Assembly: GCA_023974075.1 (NCBI GenBank) | Contig: CM043801.1 | Coordinates: 1,753,209 to 1,817,208 of the forward strand | Source of the DNA: Chaenocephalus aceratus | Taxonomy: Eukaryota; Chordata; Actinopteri; Perciformes; Channichthyidae | DNA length: 64,000 bases | Reading direction: 5' to 3' | Shown here: positions 10,426-61,566 of the stretch, piece by piece | Layout of the letters: every line of letters begins with the position of its first letter | Numbering within the stretch: position 1 is the first letter of the stretch | The notes under the pieces: model-generated | Seen by the model: only the letters and a program-made list of their open reading frames with translations | The model's database searches: none | What the model was told of the DNA's origin: nothing | Program-made: the position numbers and the translations under genes

Positions 10426-10901
10426 TTTTCTTTTCTGAAAGGTGACTTGGTGAGTGGAAACGACTGGCTTTTTCTTTTTTTTATCTAACTAAGGTGAGGG
10501 GACAAGGGGGACAGGAAGGGGTGTGAGGGGGACGGTGGGGGACATCATCAGCATAATGGGGCGGGCCCACCTGTCAGTTTCTATGCATACTAATGTGATT
10601 GAAGCAGCATTTTATTTAATTTTTTTATTTTTAATAGGCGCCATAAATAAGGCGCAACAGTGGGGGCATTTCACACCTGTGAATACACATCACCCCCCTC
10701 CTATCAACGGATCTCACACCTACTTGGGATATCACACCTACTTGGGATATCACACCTACTTGGGATATCACACCTACTTGGAATTTCACACCTCGACCAA
10801 ATGGGAGGCGGGACTTAGCTCATTTGCATAAGTGGGGGAGGTGTGCCCTGTCACTTTTGTATGCATACTAATGAGATTGATGCGGCATGTGTATTACTAC
10901 T
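10066..10901 (-). repeat. Right long terminal inverted repeat
   Basis: Inverted copy of 7171-8013. It ends '...gtattactact' at 10901, followed by the 'cacaca' duplication (10902-10907). Confidence 0.85.
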
Positions 10902-10907
10902 CACACA

Positions 10908-11417
10908 CCACCTATAAAAATAGCACTTTACCCCTGCTTACACCTATATGCCTTGAGCTGATCGAGCCTTCATTGTAACTGTCACACTGTGTATTTGCGT
11001 GGGTGTTGCAGTAGAAAATACCACTGTAACGAGCGGTACATTAATGGGAAACCCTAAATGTTTGAGCACCCTCTATGAAACGTCAAGCTACCCCACAGCA
11101 CCCCCAAAATAAAACTGATTTGTTGCCAATATATTGGTCGTCTTCAAAGTGTACCTGTGGGTAGGTAGGTTTGATCAGTTTCCCCTGCACACTTCATATG
11201 TCATTGAAGAGTCATAATTCTCTACACTTGGAAATATGATGCCCTTTAAAATGTTAATAAGTCATGTCACCTCTGTGAACATTACTTACATGACAGAGTT
11301 TTCTGCTGTTGTTGTCCTCTGTCAGACACAGGTTTTGTCTGTTGACCATTGCCATCCATCTCTTCCTTCGCTCTACGTCCTTAGGGAAGCCATACATCCG
11401 GAACCCCTTCTCGGATC
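10908..11417. other. Unassigned sequence
   Basis: No gene recognised. Short open frames at 11236-11512 have no family signature and run into the hAT element. Confidence 0.35.
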
Positions 11418-12234
11418 GATTAGAGCAGGGACGTGCACAGGTACGGGCTAATGTTGCCCGGGCAATGACCCTTTTGTCATTTTTGGCTGACCTGCCCCTC
11501 TGGAGAGAGTGAGAGGTTTATGTTTTTTCTGTTGTGGCCGAATAAACATGATAAGCCCACAATTAGTATTGTAGCGTCTCGCTGCGATAAAACACACCTT
11601 ACAGCCAGCCGCGTAGCTGTGGGTGGGCCCGGGTGGGCCTGGGCCCACCCGCATGCACGTCTGGCCCACCCACAGCCAATCAGCGCTTCATAGCGCAGAA
11701 CCGGGAAGCCCAGAAGGAAGTGCCACAAACTGCAGTTCATCTAGTGGCCGACAGGGGATGGATGCAAAAAGGAGCAATTCCCATAGACCCCCATGTTAAA
11801 ATGCCCAACTTTACAGCAGAAATAAACATGTTTCTAGCCTGGATCCAACAAAACTTATTCTGGATATAGTTAGATTCCACCTTCATGACAATGGAATAGG
11901 GAGTGCATTTTTTTACCGTGAGTTTTTATAGTAAGTAAAGTAACTTTTGTCGTGAGTGAATGAAAGTATTATTTCTTCTTGAGGTCTGCAGTTTAGCCTG
12001 CACACATTTGCTGAATATGAAAACACTCCGTGTGTGCCCACTGTGCGACTGTCAAGGATAAACAACCTGTGCCCCCGATATATGTTGTATGTATTATTGC
12101 TACACAAACATTACATTGCAGTTTAAGTGTCGCCAACTCCGTTTAAGAGATCTATCCCCCGTCTGTGTGCGAGGGGGCGGGGCAGTTTACACACACGCAG
12201 CTGCTACATGCAGCAACACACACACACGGAGGAG

Positions 12235-12498
12235 ATGGCAGAGAGAACGCGCTCCGAGCTGTGGTTAAACTATAGCCGTGTCGATGTGGACAATACTCGT
12301 TACCAAAAGTGGAATAAGAGTTTAGCATGTGAGGGCGGTAACACGAGCAATGTGTCTAAACATTTAGCAAAAGTGCTCCACATCCAGACGGAGGAATGCA
12401 CCGGGTTGGACTGTCTTTCTAGCAGCTCTGTAGCCCCGTCCACGAGTAACGTTTCCACGTCAGGTGTTCTGTATGCTAGCAGCAACACACAGAGTTAA
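12235..12498 (+). pseudogene. BED zinc-finger relic of a hAT transposase
   Basis: The frame begins MAERTRSELW and continues with 'NKSLACEGGNTSNVSKHL', which keeps the GNTSN...HL signature of BED fingers, but the CxxC pair is lost. A homologous, more decayed copy in reverse orientation lies at 47700-47960 inside another element with different termini. Confidence 0.6.
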
Positions 12499-12762
12499 CT
12501 CAGTTATACAAACATGGGTTATGATTAGAGGAAACTGAGTTATTTATTTTGTTAAAGTCTCAGCTATTCTGTTCACAGTTCTGTCTTCACATTATTTAAT
12601 ACGATTTGTTAAAACATTGTTGTTTCTTTTTATGTGAAATATTATGTATTTAATTTAAATAAAAAGCAATGTTAGTTTTGTTCACAATTTATTTAGTTAG
12701 TTTACCTTGTTTTTTTCTCCAAAAGAACCGATAAAAGTAATGTTAAAGGACCGGATCGATAA

Positions 12763-13725
12763 GACAGACATACTTTATTGTCATTTCAACGAGACACAGA
12801 GTGTACTATTAAAACGACATGTCGTTGTACTGGCTGCAGGAACAGGACAATATAAAAACTTGCTAAAATTGTACATATAAATAAATAATAGTGACGTGGT
12901 GCTGATAAAATTAAAGATAAAGTGTGTGTTTAAAATATAAAGACTTACTATACATATAAATAAAATAGACATACTATATAACAAATATGTGCCCTTTACA
13001 CAGCGTAATGTAATCTCTATGTTACTGGTCTACTTGCTGTTCAGCAGTCTGATGGCATGGGGGAAAAAGTTATTACAGAATCTGCTGTTCTGCTCTTAAT
13101 GCTGCGGAACCTCTTGCCGGAGGGCAGCAGGGAGAACAGAGCATGGTGAGGACGAGTGGGGTCTTTAAAACGTTCTGGGCATTTGTCAGGCAGCGTTTCT
13201 GAGCGGTGTCTCTGATGGGAGGGAGAGAAACTCCGATGATCTTCTCTGCTGTCCTGACCACTCTCTGCAGAGACTTCCAGTCTTTGTGTTGCAGTCTCTC
13301 GACCAGATGGAGATGCCGCTGGTCCGCACGCTCTCTATGGTTCCTCTGTAGAACGTGGTGAGGATGGGAGGGGGGAGCTGTGCAGGAAGTGTAGGCGCTG
13401 CTGTGCCTTCTTAAATAGTGATGTAGTGTGAGTGGACCAGGTCAGACTGCTTGTGATATGCACCCCAGGAACTTGGTGCTGGCTGTAGTCTTCACTGCTG
13501 TGCCGTTGATGTGGAGTGGTGGGTGACGGTGCTTTTTGTTCCTGAAGTCGACAATAATCTCTTTTGTTTTATCGACATTCAGGATCAGGTTGTTGGTGTT
13601 ACACCAGCCTGTCAGATGTTTCACCTCCTCCCTGTAGGCCTGTTCCTTGTTGTCCCTGATGAGTCCCACCACTGCTGTATCGTCCGCGTACTTTATGATG
13701 TGGTTGGTACTGAACCTGGAGCATA
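12763..13725 (-). mobile_element. 3' fragment of a non-LTR retrotransposon (L2/CR1/Rex1-like)
   Basis: The complement encodes the end of a LINE reverse transcriptase: '...REEVKHLTGWC', 'LILNVDKTKEIIVDFR' (around 13540-13610), then a downstream block resembling 'KKAQQRLHFL' and 'LPSGKRFRSI', with frameshifts. It is 5'-truncated, and its 3' end is near 12763. The clade is inferred from these motifs. Confidence 0.7.
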
Positions 13726-14405
13726 AGCATAAGCGCTATCGATAAAAGTAGTAGTACCGTTAAAGCCTTAACGATACCCACCCCTATGTGGATGTCAGTT
13801 TTACACACATTCTGAGGCCGCCGTGCCTATGTTTTTTGTTTTCACTGCTAATTTATGCTTATGTTCTATTAGTGCATTAAAAATCATTAATGAAGTTTCA
13901 GCTCAGACCCCACGCTTAATATGTCTCCCCCTGGCCCACCTACATTTCTCCAGGCCCACCCACACAATAATTCCTGGCTACGCCACTGCTTACAGCGCTG
14001 CCATCTGCCCCTAGTTACGTGACTTTGTTTACAATCTGACAGCTGAAAGCAAAGGACAGCCCTCCGGCCTCATATGGCTATGGTGATCACACCAAATGCC
14101 CACCTGGCTTTGGTGGCAAATCTCCGGGTCAATCTGTCCCCGGAAATGTCCCCGTTTTTAAATATGCTTAAATTCATTTTGAGTTTTCTCATGGCAGTTA
14201 GAGTAGGGGACAAACCAGGGCACTTTACTTCCTGTTGACACCGTCGGTTATTTACACCAAAACAATCTAAATAGGCTATACTTGTTATTGTGCTAGAAAA
14301 AAATTCAAAAGGTCTTATGTTTTTTTCTTGGGGGGGGGGCAGGGCCCTTTTTCTAGTTTAGAGCAATAGCCCTTCCAAATGTCTGTGCACGTCCCTGGAT
14401 TAGAG

Positions 14406-14649
14406 CATCCACATGCTACACATCCAACCATGGTATGACAACTGATCTATTAAAATGCAATATAAACGAAAGTGCCATAATATTTGTTGTGCAAACATTT
14501 TAACATGAATATTGCTGTCCTCTGTTCAGTCTGCTCCCAACTGTATTCTCTCCCCTTATTCACACTGTTCCTATTCTTGCTCTGCTTTTTAGGGCCCAGG
14601 AAACAGATGAAGAGGTATCTAGGTATTAGTATCTCTAGGGCTCTGGCTT
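14406..14649. other. Unassigned sequence between elements
   Basis: No gene or known repeat recognised. Confidence 0.3.
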
Positions 14650-14651
14650 CT

Positions 14652-15375
14652 CCATAATAATAATAATAATAATACATTTATTTTGGGGGGCGCCTTTCAT
14701 AACACCCAAGGACACCTTACAAATTAAAACAGTGGATTTAGTGAAGTATCAGCCGGGGTAAGACGAGACAAACAACAGGAAATTGACTACAAAAGGACAC
14801 AGGGTACAGATTATAAAGAAAATGCCAGTTTGAACAGGTGGGTTTTGAGTTGGGTTTTGAATGTTGTTATGGAATCAGACTGTCGGATGTGTAGTGGCAG
14901 GGGAGTTCCAGAGTCTGGGAGCTGAGCAGCTGAAAGCTCGAGCACCCATGGTTTTGAGGCGAGAGCTTGGGACGGTGTGAAGTCCTACGGAGGAAGAGCG
15001 GAGGGTGCGGGAGGGGGTGTACTCCTGAAGGAGGTCGGTGATGTAGATGGGGGCAAGGTTATGGACAGCTTTATATATGAGTAGAAGGTTTTTGTAGTCA
15101 ATACGGTAGCGTACAGGAAGCCAGTGTAGCTGAGTGAGAATGGGGTGATGTGGTCGGATGAGTTGGTGCGGGTGAGGAGCTTGATGGGAAGGCCAGTCAG
15201 AAGTGCATTGCAGTAATCAATCCGGGATGTGACCAATGAGTGGACCAGGATTTCAGTGCTGGGTTGGGACAGAGATGAGCGGAGTCTGGAGATGTTCCGA
15301 GGATGAAAGAAGGCGGTGCGGGTGATGTTTTTTATGTGTGGTGCGAATGAGAGGGAGCCGTCCAGAATGACATCG
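14652..15375 (-). mobile_element. 5'-truncated L2-type LINE, 3' end
   Basis: The complement reads '[22 protein letters not shown]'-like residues (near 15310), then '[17 protein letters not shown]', with the following 'LQYVQN'-type block deleted. It ends in a (TTA)n tail (14657-14680 on this strand as 'ataataataa'), as L2 elements do. Confidence 0.75.
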
Positions 15376-16660
15376 ACATGATATCTCCATGGTTGCGATT
15401 GGTCAAATGTTGCTAACCCCGCCCCTTTTGTGAACGCGGCAATGTGCACATAACTAGATAGGGCAAAGCTGGCTTGAGTTAACGAGCTGATAACCAGCGT
15501 TGTAGGACCGCTTAGCGAGAGAGCGTTTGTTTTGGATGAGGTAAACCGGGTAACTCACACATATCCAGGTTATGTTGAACCGGCTTCGTAGTACAGGCCT
15601 TGGGTCACACATGATCCGTGTTCATTTATAATTGGCATTGTAGTATTCATTGTCCTTATTATTCTTCATTTACTTTTGAGTTGAATAGGTTTTCTATTCG
15701 GCAACTCAATTCAAACTGTTTCTGATAGTCTGCTGTACCCTGATCTATCTGCTTTGAATGTGTGCTCATTTAAAAATGTAATTATATTGTGGTATTCTGT
15801 GTACAAATTATATTAAATGCAAGGAAAGGAGCATTTCGTTTAAATAGATTTTGTTCAACAGCAAAAAAAATCTGTTAAATATAAAATATTATTTGACAAG
15901 GACTTCATAACATTTGTTATGTATCTGCATTCCTCAATTATGACCACTAGATGGCAGAAAACACAATAAACAGTCAAATAAAAAGACACCGAGCCATGAC
16001 AAACACAACCTTCAGTTTACATGACGAGAGAACCAATGGCTGCTGCTTTCTGACGATGCAGCAGCCATTACATGAGCGGCACTGGTAGCAAAACTAAAGA
16101 TCTCAGTAATAAGGTAAGTAAGCTTCTCAGAAGTGTTTTTAACGCTTATTAATGTTGTCTTTACTTTAATCATCTTTTATCTATTTTTTTTCCACAGTGA
16201 GGAAACACATAATGTGCTGATCATGTTAATGTTGTTATGTTAACAGATTTTCAGGAAATGGTAAAATGGCAGCTTTAATTGACAAATAGGGAGGAACTCA
16301 ACAACACTTTAAATGTTACTGTATGGAAGCCAGCATATGGACAGAATATATCGTCACTGAATGATACAAACAAATGATCCATTCGTGCAAACATAAAACT
16401 GCTTCAACATAGCAATATAAAACATATTCAAACCGCATGCATTTGTATGAAAAGTACTTCATATAGACAGTGTTGATGGCAAGTAGTGGTACACAGACGT
16501 AATAGTGAATTAGTATTTATAAGATAGTGTAGTATTGTCTGAATTGCAGTTAGAGAGAAGAGGAAAACACTCATTGTGCTTTCTCTTTTACAGAAGTGCT
16601 TATCCATGTTGTGTATGCACCCCATCACTAGCTACACCCCTTCATGGGTACAGACCCTTG
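15376..16660. other. Unassigned intergenic sequence
   Basis: AT-rich sequence with no gene recognised. Confidence 0.3.
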
Positions 16661-16671
16661 TGGAGCTTTGC

Positions 16672-17910
16672 AGGGCCACCGGAGAGAGTCCTGTAGAGTT
16701 TAGAGGCAGCAGGGCCACCGGAGAGAGTCCTGTAGAGTTTAGAGGCAGCAGGGCCACCGGAGAGAGTCCTGTAGAGTTTAGAGGCAGCAGGGCCACAGGA
16801 GAGAGTCCTGTAGAGTTTAGAGGCAGCAGGGCCACCGGAGAGAGTCCTGTAGAGTTTAGAGTCCTGTATAGTTTAGAGTCCTGTAGAGTTTAGAGAGTCC
16901 TGTAGAGGTTAGAGAGTCCTGTAGAGGTTAGAGAGTCCTGTAGAGGTTAGAGTCCTGTAGAGTTTAGAGAGTCCTGTAGAGTTTAGAGTCCTGTAGAGTT
17001 TAGAGTCCTGTAGAGTTTAGAGAGTCCTGTAGAGGTTAGAGAGTCCTGTAGAGTTTAGAGAGTCCTGTAGAGTTTAGAGAGTCCTGTAGAGGTTAGAGAG
17101 TCCTGTAGAGTTTAGAGTCCTGTAGAGTTTAGAGAGTCCTGTAGAGGTTAGAGAGTCCTGTAGAGGTTAGAGAGTCCTGTAGAGGTTAGAGAGTCCTGTA
17201 GAGTTTAGAGAGTCCTGTAGAGTTTAGAGAGTCCTGTAGAGTTTAGAGAGTCCTGTAGAGTTTAGAGTCCTGTAGAGTTTAGAGAGTCCTGTAGAGTTTA
17301 GAGTCCTGTAGAGTTTAGAGTCCTGTAGAGTTTAGAGAGTCCTGTAGAGTTTAGAGAGTCCTGTAGAGTTTAGAGTCCTGTAGAGTTTAGAGAGTCCTGT
17401 AGAGTTTAGAGAGTCCTGTAGAGGTTAGAGAGTCCTGTAGAGTTTAGAGTCCTGTAGAGTTTAGAGAGTCCTGTAGAGGTTAGAGAGTCCTGTAGAGTTT
17501 AGAGTCCTGTAGAGTTTAGAGAGTCCTGTAGAGTTTAGAGAGTCCTGTAGAGGTTAGAGAGTCCTGTAGAGTTTAGAGTCCTGTAGAGTTTAGAGAGTCC
17601 TGTAGAGGTTAGAGAGTCCTGTAGAGTTTAGAGAGTCCTGTAGAGTTTAGAGAGTCCTGTAGAGTTTAGAGAGTCCTGTAGAGTTTAGAGAGTCCTGTAG
17701 AGTTTAGAGAGTCCTGTAGAGGTTAGAGAGTCCTGTAGAGTTTGGAGAGTCCTGTAGAGTTTAGAGAGTCCTGTAGAGTTTAGAGAGTCCTGTAGAGTTT
17801 GGAGAGTCCTGTAGAGTTTAGAGAGTCCTGTAGAGGTTAGAGAGTCCTGTAGAGTTTGGAGAGTCCTGTAGAGTTTAGAGAGTCCTGTAGAGTTTAGAGA
17901 GTCCTGTAGA
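16672..17910 (+). repeat. Minisatellite: 39-bp units passing into 17/19-bp units
   Basis: About five 39-bp units (starting 'agggccacc', 16672, 16711 and so on) change near 16855 into some sixty short units of 'gagtcctgtagagttta', with or without an extra 'ga'. The 39-bp unit includes 'ggcagcagggccac', also present once at 18969-18982 in the 3' untranslated end of the membrane-protein gene, so the array probably grew from that end. The final part is separated from the gene by an inserted element. Confidence 0.93.
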
Positions 17911-17918
17911 GGTTAGAG

Positions 17919-18961
17919 TAGTGTTAATTTCGTTGACTAAAATTATGACGAAATATGTTCGTCAACGACCTTTTTTTCCATGACGAAAACGAGACGATGA
18001 CGAGACGGCACCGACGGCAGTAAACAATCATCATGCAATATCGTTGACGAAAAGTGACGAGACGAAAATGTAGTTTACTAAATAAAAACTATGACAAAAT
18101 CTCTCTTTACTTTCGTTGACGAAAAATGAAGAGACGAAATATTATCAAAGATAACGTTAAATCTCTGATAGTTAGTTTTTCTCCCAGCAGTTCCATTTCC
18201 GGTGCTGCGCTGGGCAGCAGCTGTGTGTCTGTGCTGCGCGCGGCGGTACATTTGAATTACACCTGGCAGCGGCACAATATGAACTGTCAGGAAGACTCGG
18301 GTCTAACTAAAATAAAATGGCAACAACAGGGCTTGGGAGCAGTGGTCGCGTTAACCGAATACGAGTGAGTGAGTGATACATTGTGCACTCGACGGGTAAT
18401 AATGGATTATGACGGAAATGTTACAATCCTGTCCGTCAAAATGACTGACAACGAAAAAGTCTAAAGCCACCACTGCTTGGGAGAAAGAAACGATGTGATA
18501 TTTGGGCCCATTTTCGCTACAATGAGGCGGAGAAAAAAAGCGAATGCATTGTTTTATCAGAAGGGAAGCAATGTGGCCAAAACACAGCTGGTAAAAACAC
18601 CACACACCTGACCAGATCTCTCTGCAAAGCTGCATTCTTAAATCATTCAATCTATGTTTTCATCAAATAAGGACAAGATAATCTTATTTATTTATATACT
18701 AAAATGACAAATTATTGGTTTTGGCTAGACTAGTCTGATGACTAAAAAAGACTCAACAGTTTTCATTGACAAAAAGTAGACTAAAATAATTAGTTTTCTT
18801 TGACTAAAATAAGACTAAAATGCTCAGACTTTTAGTCGACTAAAACTTGACTAAATAAAAACAGGATGAAGGTGACTAAATATGACTAAAACTAAAAAGG
18901 AAATTTAACACAGGACTAAGACTAAAACTAAATTAAAAAATAGCTGACGAAATTAACACTA
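17919..18961. mobile_element. Non-autonomous hAT element inside the minisatellite
   Basis: Ends 'tagtgttaatttcgt' (17919) and its complement (to 18961). 'ggttagag' is duplicated at 17911-17918 and 18962-18969. The interior is rich in 'gacgaaa'/'gactaaa' subterminal words and has no transposase. Confidence 0.9.
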
Positions 18962-19009
18962 GGTTAGAGGCAGCAGGGCCACAGGAGCTGCTGCACAGCT
19001 TCCTGGTGA

Positions 19010-38671
<19,662 letters not shown>

Positions 38672-40189
38672 GTTGGTGAGCTGCTGCTTCTTCTTCTCCT
38701 CCTCTGTTCTCCGCTGCTAGCTGCTGTTAGCTGACCGTCAGAGAGCAACACAAACCGTGACCAGCTGATGCCTTCACGCACACTATGTAAACGCCCACAC
38801 CCCTTGTGCGCCTTCAACAAACGTCTCTATTGACTTAAGTGCTACGTTTTCATTTATATATTTGGCAGAAATTAGCCTGGTTGTGACCTCGAATGGCAGA
38901 GGGAAAGGCAAAGGAAGTCGGCCTACCCAATTAAAATAAAAATAACTCTGCGAGGATCCGATTTAGGGGCGGACACATTATCTTTCACTCGTGTTAAGTC
39001 TATGCTCCTTATAAACCAGCAGACTTTTCTTTGAAGATAAGGTTCCAGGGTGTCCCTTTGCTTGAAGCTGACACACCCTCGAACACCATCATTCCCTCAC
39101 TTTCTCTCCAATACATCAGTGCTTCCATGTCAGGACAATGGCTTCATCCAGATGTTATGCACATGTTTGATCCTATTTTCTCAAAGCTGCCTTGTCTAAC
39201 ATGACCTCAAACATATCTTTGCTTTTTTTGTAATGACATTTCTTATTGGCTGCTGAATACACTTTTACCCATATATTGGCATTAAGATAATATATATTTT
39301 ACACATGTTTGGAATTATACTGATACTTTTTTGTTTAAGAGAAGTGTATTGTATTCAATACAATAATCGGAGAGAAAATGCTTACAACCCTGAGCCAAAC
39401 ATTTGAAAAGTTATACAGGACCACCCCCCCTACACGCAGAACACGTGCAGTGCGTAGGGCCTCATCTTATGCGCAAATGCGAGCAATACCCATTTGTATC
39501 AGTGTTCAAATATAAGTCGTGTCTCAGTTTGTGAGCTGTTGTTCTTACACCATATGAAGAAAAACAGTGAGCAAACAAATGTGGAGATTTTTCTCTAATG
39601 ACAAATGATCTTTGTTTTTCAGGAGCCTCTTGTAAGGGGCGGGATCTTCTGTGGAGCAACTGCAAGTTGTGGTTTATTGATATTAAAGACAGATGAGGAA
39701 TTATTTTAAACGAAACCAAGCCTTCAGTACATTGTATCTTCCCAGCTGTAGTCAGCCGAGGGAAAGTTAAAGCATGTTCGTAGATTTGTGGAGACACACT
39801 AGTAGTTTATCAATTCACCAGCGAATGGATCATGTTAAGAAAAGACCGACAACATTACTGCTGGGATTGCTCTAAATTCTTGAATATAAACTCCCTGAAA
39901 AGGGCACCAATATTCATTCTGTGCTGGCCTGAGTCTGCACATTGTTTACCATGAAAAACATAGAATATTACCAGACTTCAAATGTTAACATATTACATGC
40001 ATAAATAATGACCGACAGTCTCAGAACATGTTCCAGCTTTTGGACATAAAATATGAATTTACTTCAAGTTCATTACACCCGTATCTGACATATGTCATTT
40101 TCTTAAGTGCTTGTCTATTACAAACTGTACATCCATTACATCCAAAAGTAACGTGTGTGTGAGTGTGTCTCAGTAGGCTGGTTTGTGTG
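38672..40189. other. Intergenic: promoter of the membrane-protein gene, 3' flank of the C5orf22 gene
   Basis: About 1.5 kb separates the two minus-strand genes. The 5' leader next to 38671 is pyrimidine-rich on the plus strand ('gcttcttcttctcctcctc') with no TATA box. A possible polyadenylation signal for the upstream gene is the complement of 'tttatt' near 39673. Confidence 0.5.
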
Positions 40190-59925
<19,736 letters not shown>

Positions 59926-60135
59926 CTTCTCCGCTCCGTCAGATAACGAGCCGTTAGCTCACTGACCGCACGTTCTCACACACCCTCCCACGCGCACAGT
60001 CTGAGCACGTTCCTTCAGACAGAAACAGCTGAAGCATTCACTCGTGCTGTTAATACATCCACGAGCCTTTTAAACTGGCTGTCACTACCCGATCTGCAGC
60101 TCTACCCGATCTGCAGTGCGCATGTGCAAGATGGT
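59926..60135 (-). promoter_or_regulatory. Likely promoter of the C5orf22 gene
   Basis: TATA-less sequence upstream of the ATG at 59925. It has an NRF1-like 'tgcgcatgtgca' (60117-60128) and a YY1-like 'caagatgg' (60127-60134), with 'ccatattgg' next to it. The outer part belongs to the left arm of the inverted duplication. Confidence 0.55.
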
Positions 60136-60704
60136 CCGCCATATTGGACAAATCCGGACGGCAACCCAAGTAGGACAACATTGACACAGTGGCTTTTGGC
60201 AAAGCTCAAAAATATAACGAGAGAGAGATGAGTTGTTGTTGTTATTACAACGTGACTTCACTATTATTTAACAACTCTTTTTATTGGGTTCTTTTATTTG
60301 GGGTTAAGTACATTGTCAGAATAAGTGAGAAATGGATTTAACTTCTGTTAGACAACTATCATACTGAATACATATTTACTGTGAATGTGTGCAAAAATGT
60401 CTGGCATATAGCTGTCTAACAGAAGTTAAATCTATTTCTCACTTATTCTGACAATGTAAAGAAAAAATAATAAAATAAAAGAATAAAAGAACCCAATAAA
60501 AAGAGTTGTTAAAAAAAGAGTTGTTAAATAATAGTGAAGTCACGTTGTAATAACAATAACTCATCTCTCTCTCGAGTTTTCCTTTTGAGCTTTGCCAAAA
60601 GCCACCGTGTCAAGTGTCCTACTTGCGTTGCCGTCCGGAGTTGTCCAATATGGCGACCATCTCGCACATGTGCACTGCAGATCGGGCAGAGCTGCAGATC
60701 GGGG
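60088..60704. repeat. Inverted duplication (arms ~270-290 bp, ~56-bp spacer)
   Basis: 60088-60355 is the near-perfect reverse complement of 60412-60704. Both arms contain the gatctgcag block, the 'gcacatgtgc' and 'ccatattgg'-type motifs and a 'gttgttaaataatagtg' stretch. Small indels separate the arms. Confidence 0.9.
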
Positions 60705-60944
60705 GCCCTTCTCACTTCGGTTAAATGGATTCCTTGCGTCCCTCACTTGCGTCGTTCCCACAAGGGAAGCATGGAGAGACGCAAGGAAACCACGAGAAGC
60801 AGGGAAATGAGTTTTAAGAGCAATGGGACGTCCTTTCTTCCGGAGCGTCACGTGAAGCGACGTCCGTTTGTGATGACGCTGCACAGCTGATCGTCTGACA
60901 GCAGCTCTGTCCCCGTTATTTCCACACACACCCCCGCCTCTGTT
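60705..60944. other. GC-rich sequence beside the inverted duplication
   Basis: It contains 'cttccgg', 'gtcacgtga' (60847-60855) and 'gtgatgacg' (60870-60878), which look like ETS, E-box and CRE-type sites. Possibly a promoter facing the plus strand. No coding exon was recognised. Confidence 0.4.
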
Positions 60945-60947
60945 GCG

Positions 60948-61417
60948 GCCCGTCCACACTACAGCTTTAAAAAAAGCTTGGAGCTGGGCGTGTCTGTAGC
61001 TTGGGGATTTTATTCAAGCAACGCGACCAACAACCAATCACATGAATCTCCCGCCCCCGACATACAAAGCAAAAACCCCCGGGGATTGTATGGGAGCAAT
61101 ATATATATATAAACTCCCCAAACAGGGGAAAACCTACCAGTTTCCCCCACTGTCTCTGCCACCTCCCTCCATGCCTGGTTCCTCCGGTTTGTATCCCGGT
61201 AGGTGAAGAGGGTCTGGTCATACAAAACCGGGTGATTGCTACGGCGATAGTTAGTTTCTCCTCCAACTTTTTTTGAAATATAGAAATGAACGGCGGGATA
61301 TCTCTCCCAGCTTAGACGCGGTTTGATTGGCTACGGCTTGAGCTGTCAGATTTTCCGAAACGGGATTTGATTGGCTGGCGCTGGCTACTTCGGCGTCTCC
61401 GGCGTCAGAAGTTGAAC
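60948..61417 (-). mobile_element. Fragment of an older Harbinger element, split by a younger one
   Basis: The left end 'ggcccgtccacactacagc' (60948) and minus-strand MADF coding (61259-61140, 'EEKLTIAV' and a frame-shifted 'RDTNRR' block) are followed at 61417 by the Harbinger at 61418. The broken flank 'gtcagaagttgaac' resumes inverted at 63926 onward. Confidence 0.7.
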
Positions 61418-61566
61418 GGACCGTCCACACAGCGGCGTGCGTTGACGGTTGGCGGTGGGCGTGTCTGAAGCTTGGGGAGTCAACGTGACCAACAACCAAT
61501 CACATGAATCTCCCGCCCTGACATGGCAAAAAAGGAAAAGCCCGGTTCTTCTCCACTATTGCCAAA

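Larger units (their letters stand above)
7171..10901. mobile_element. Compact Polinton/adintovirus-like element with ~840-bp inverted repeats
   Basis: A 3731-bp unit bounded by inverted repeats of about 840 bp and a 6-bp duplication. Both ends begin agtagtaatacacatg. A short tandem triplet at the tip, 6-bp duplications and repeats of several hundred bases are features I know from Polintons/Mavericks, which replicate by protein priming. No polymerase, integrase or capsid gene is present, so it would be non-autonomous. It encodes a repeat-borne protein and a second small protein. The assignment is by termini only; another DNA-transposon class is possible. Confidence 0.55.
11606..13988. mobile_element. 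hAT element nested in the previous one
   Basis: The ends are 'cagccgcgtagc' (11606) and 'ggctacgccactg' (to 13988), a CAGTGGCGTAGC-type terminus. 'cttacagc' occurs on both sides (11598-11605, 13989-13996). The interior is composite: a BED-finger relic of another hAT type and a LINE fragment, plus a terminus-like 'acgatacccacccct' near 13772. Confidence 0.85.
11426..14397. mobile_element. hAT element with 8-bp target duplication, enlarged by nested insertions
   Basis: Terminal inverted repeats 'cagggacgtgcacag' (11426-11440) and its complement (14383-14397) are flanked by 'gattagag' on both sides (11418-11425 and 14398-14405). Most of its length is a second hAT element (11606-13988). What remains holds no transposase frame. 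Confidence 0.88.

Noticed and set aside
16576..16893. 105-codon frame with a 13-residue repeat
   Set aside because: The 39-bp unit is a multiple of three, so an open frame arises by itself; it is lost where the units shorten.
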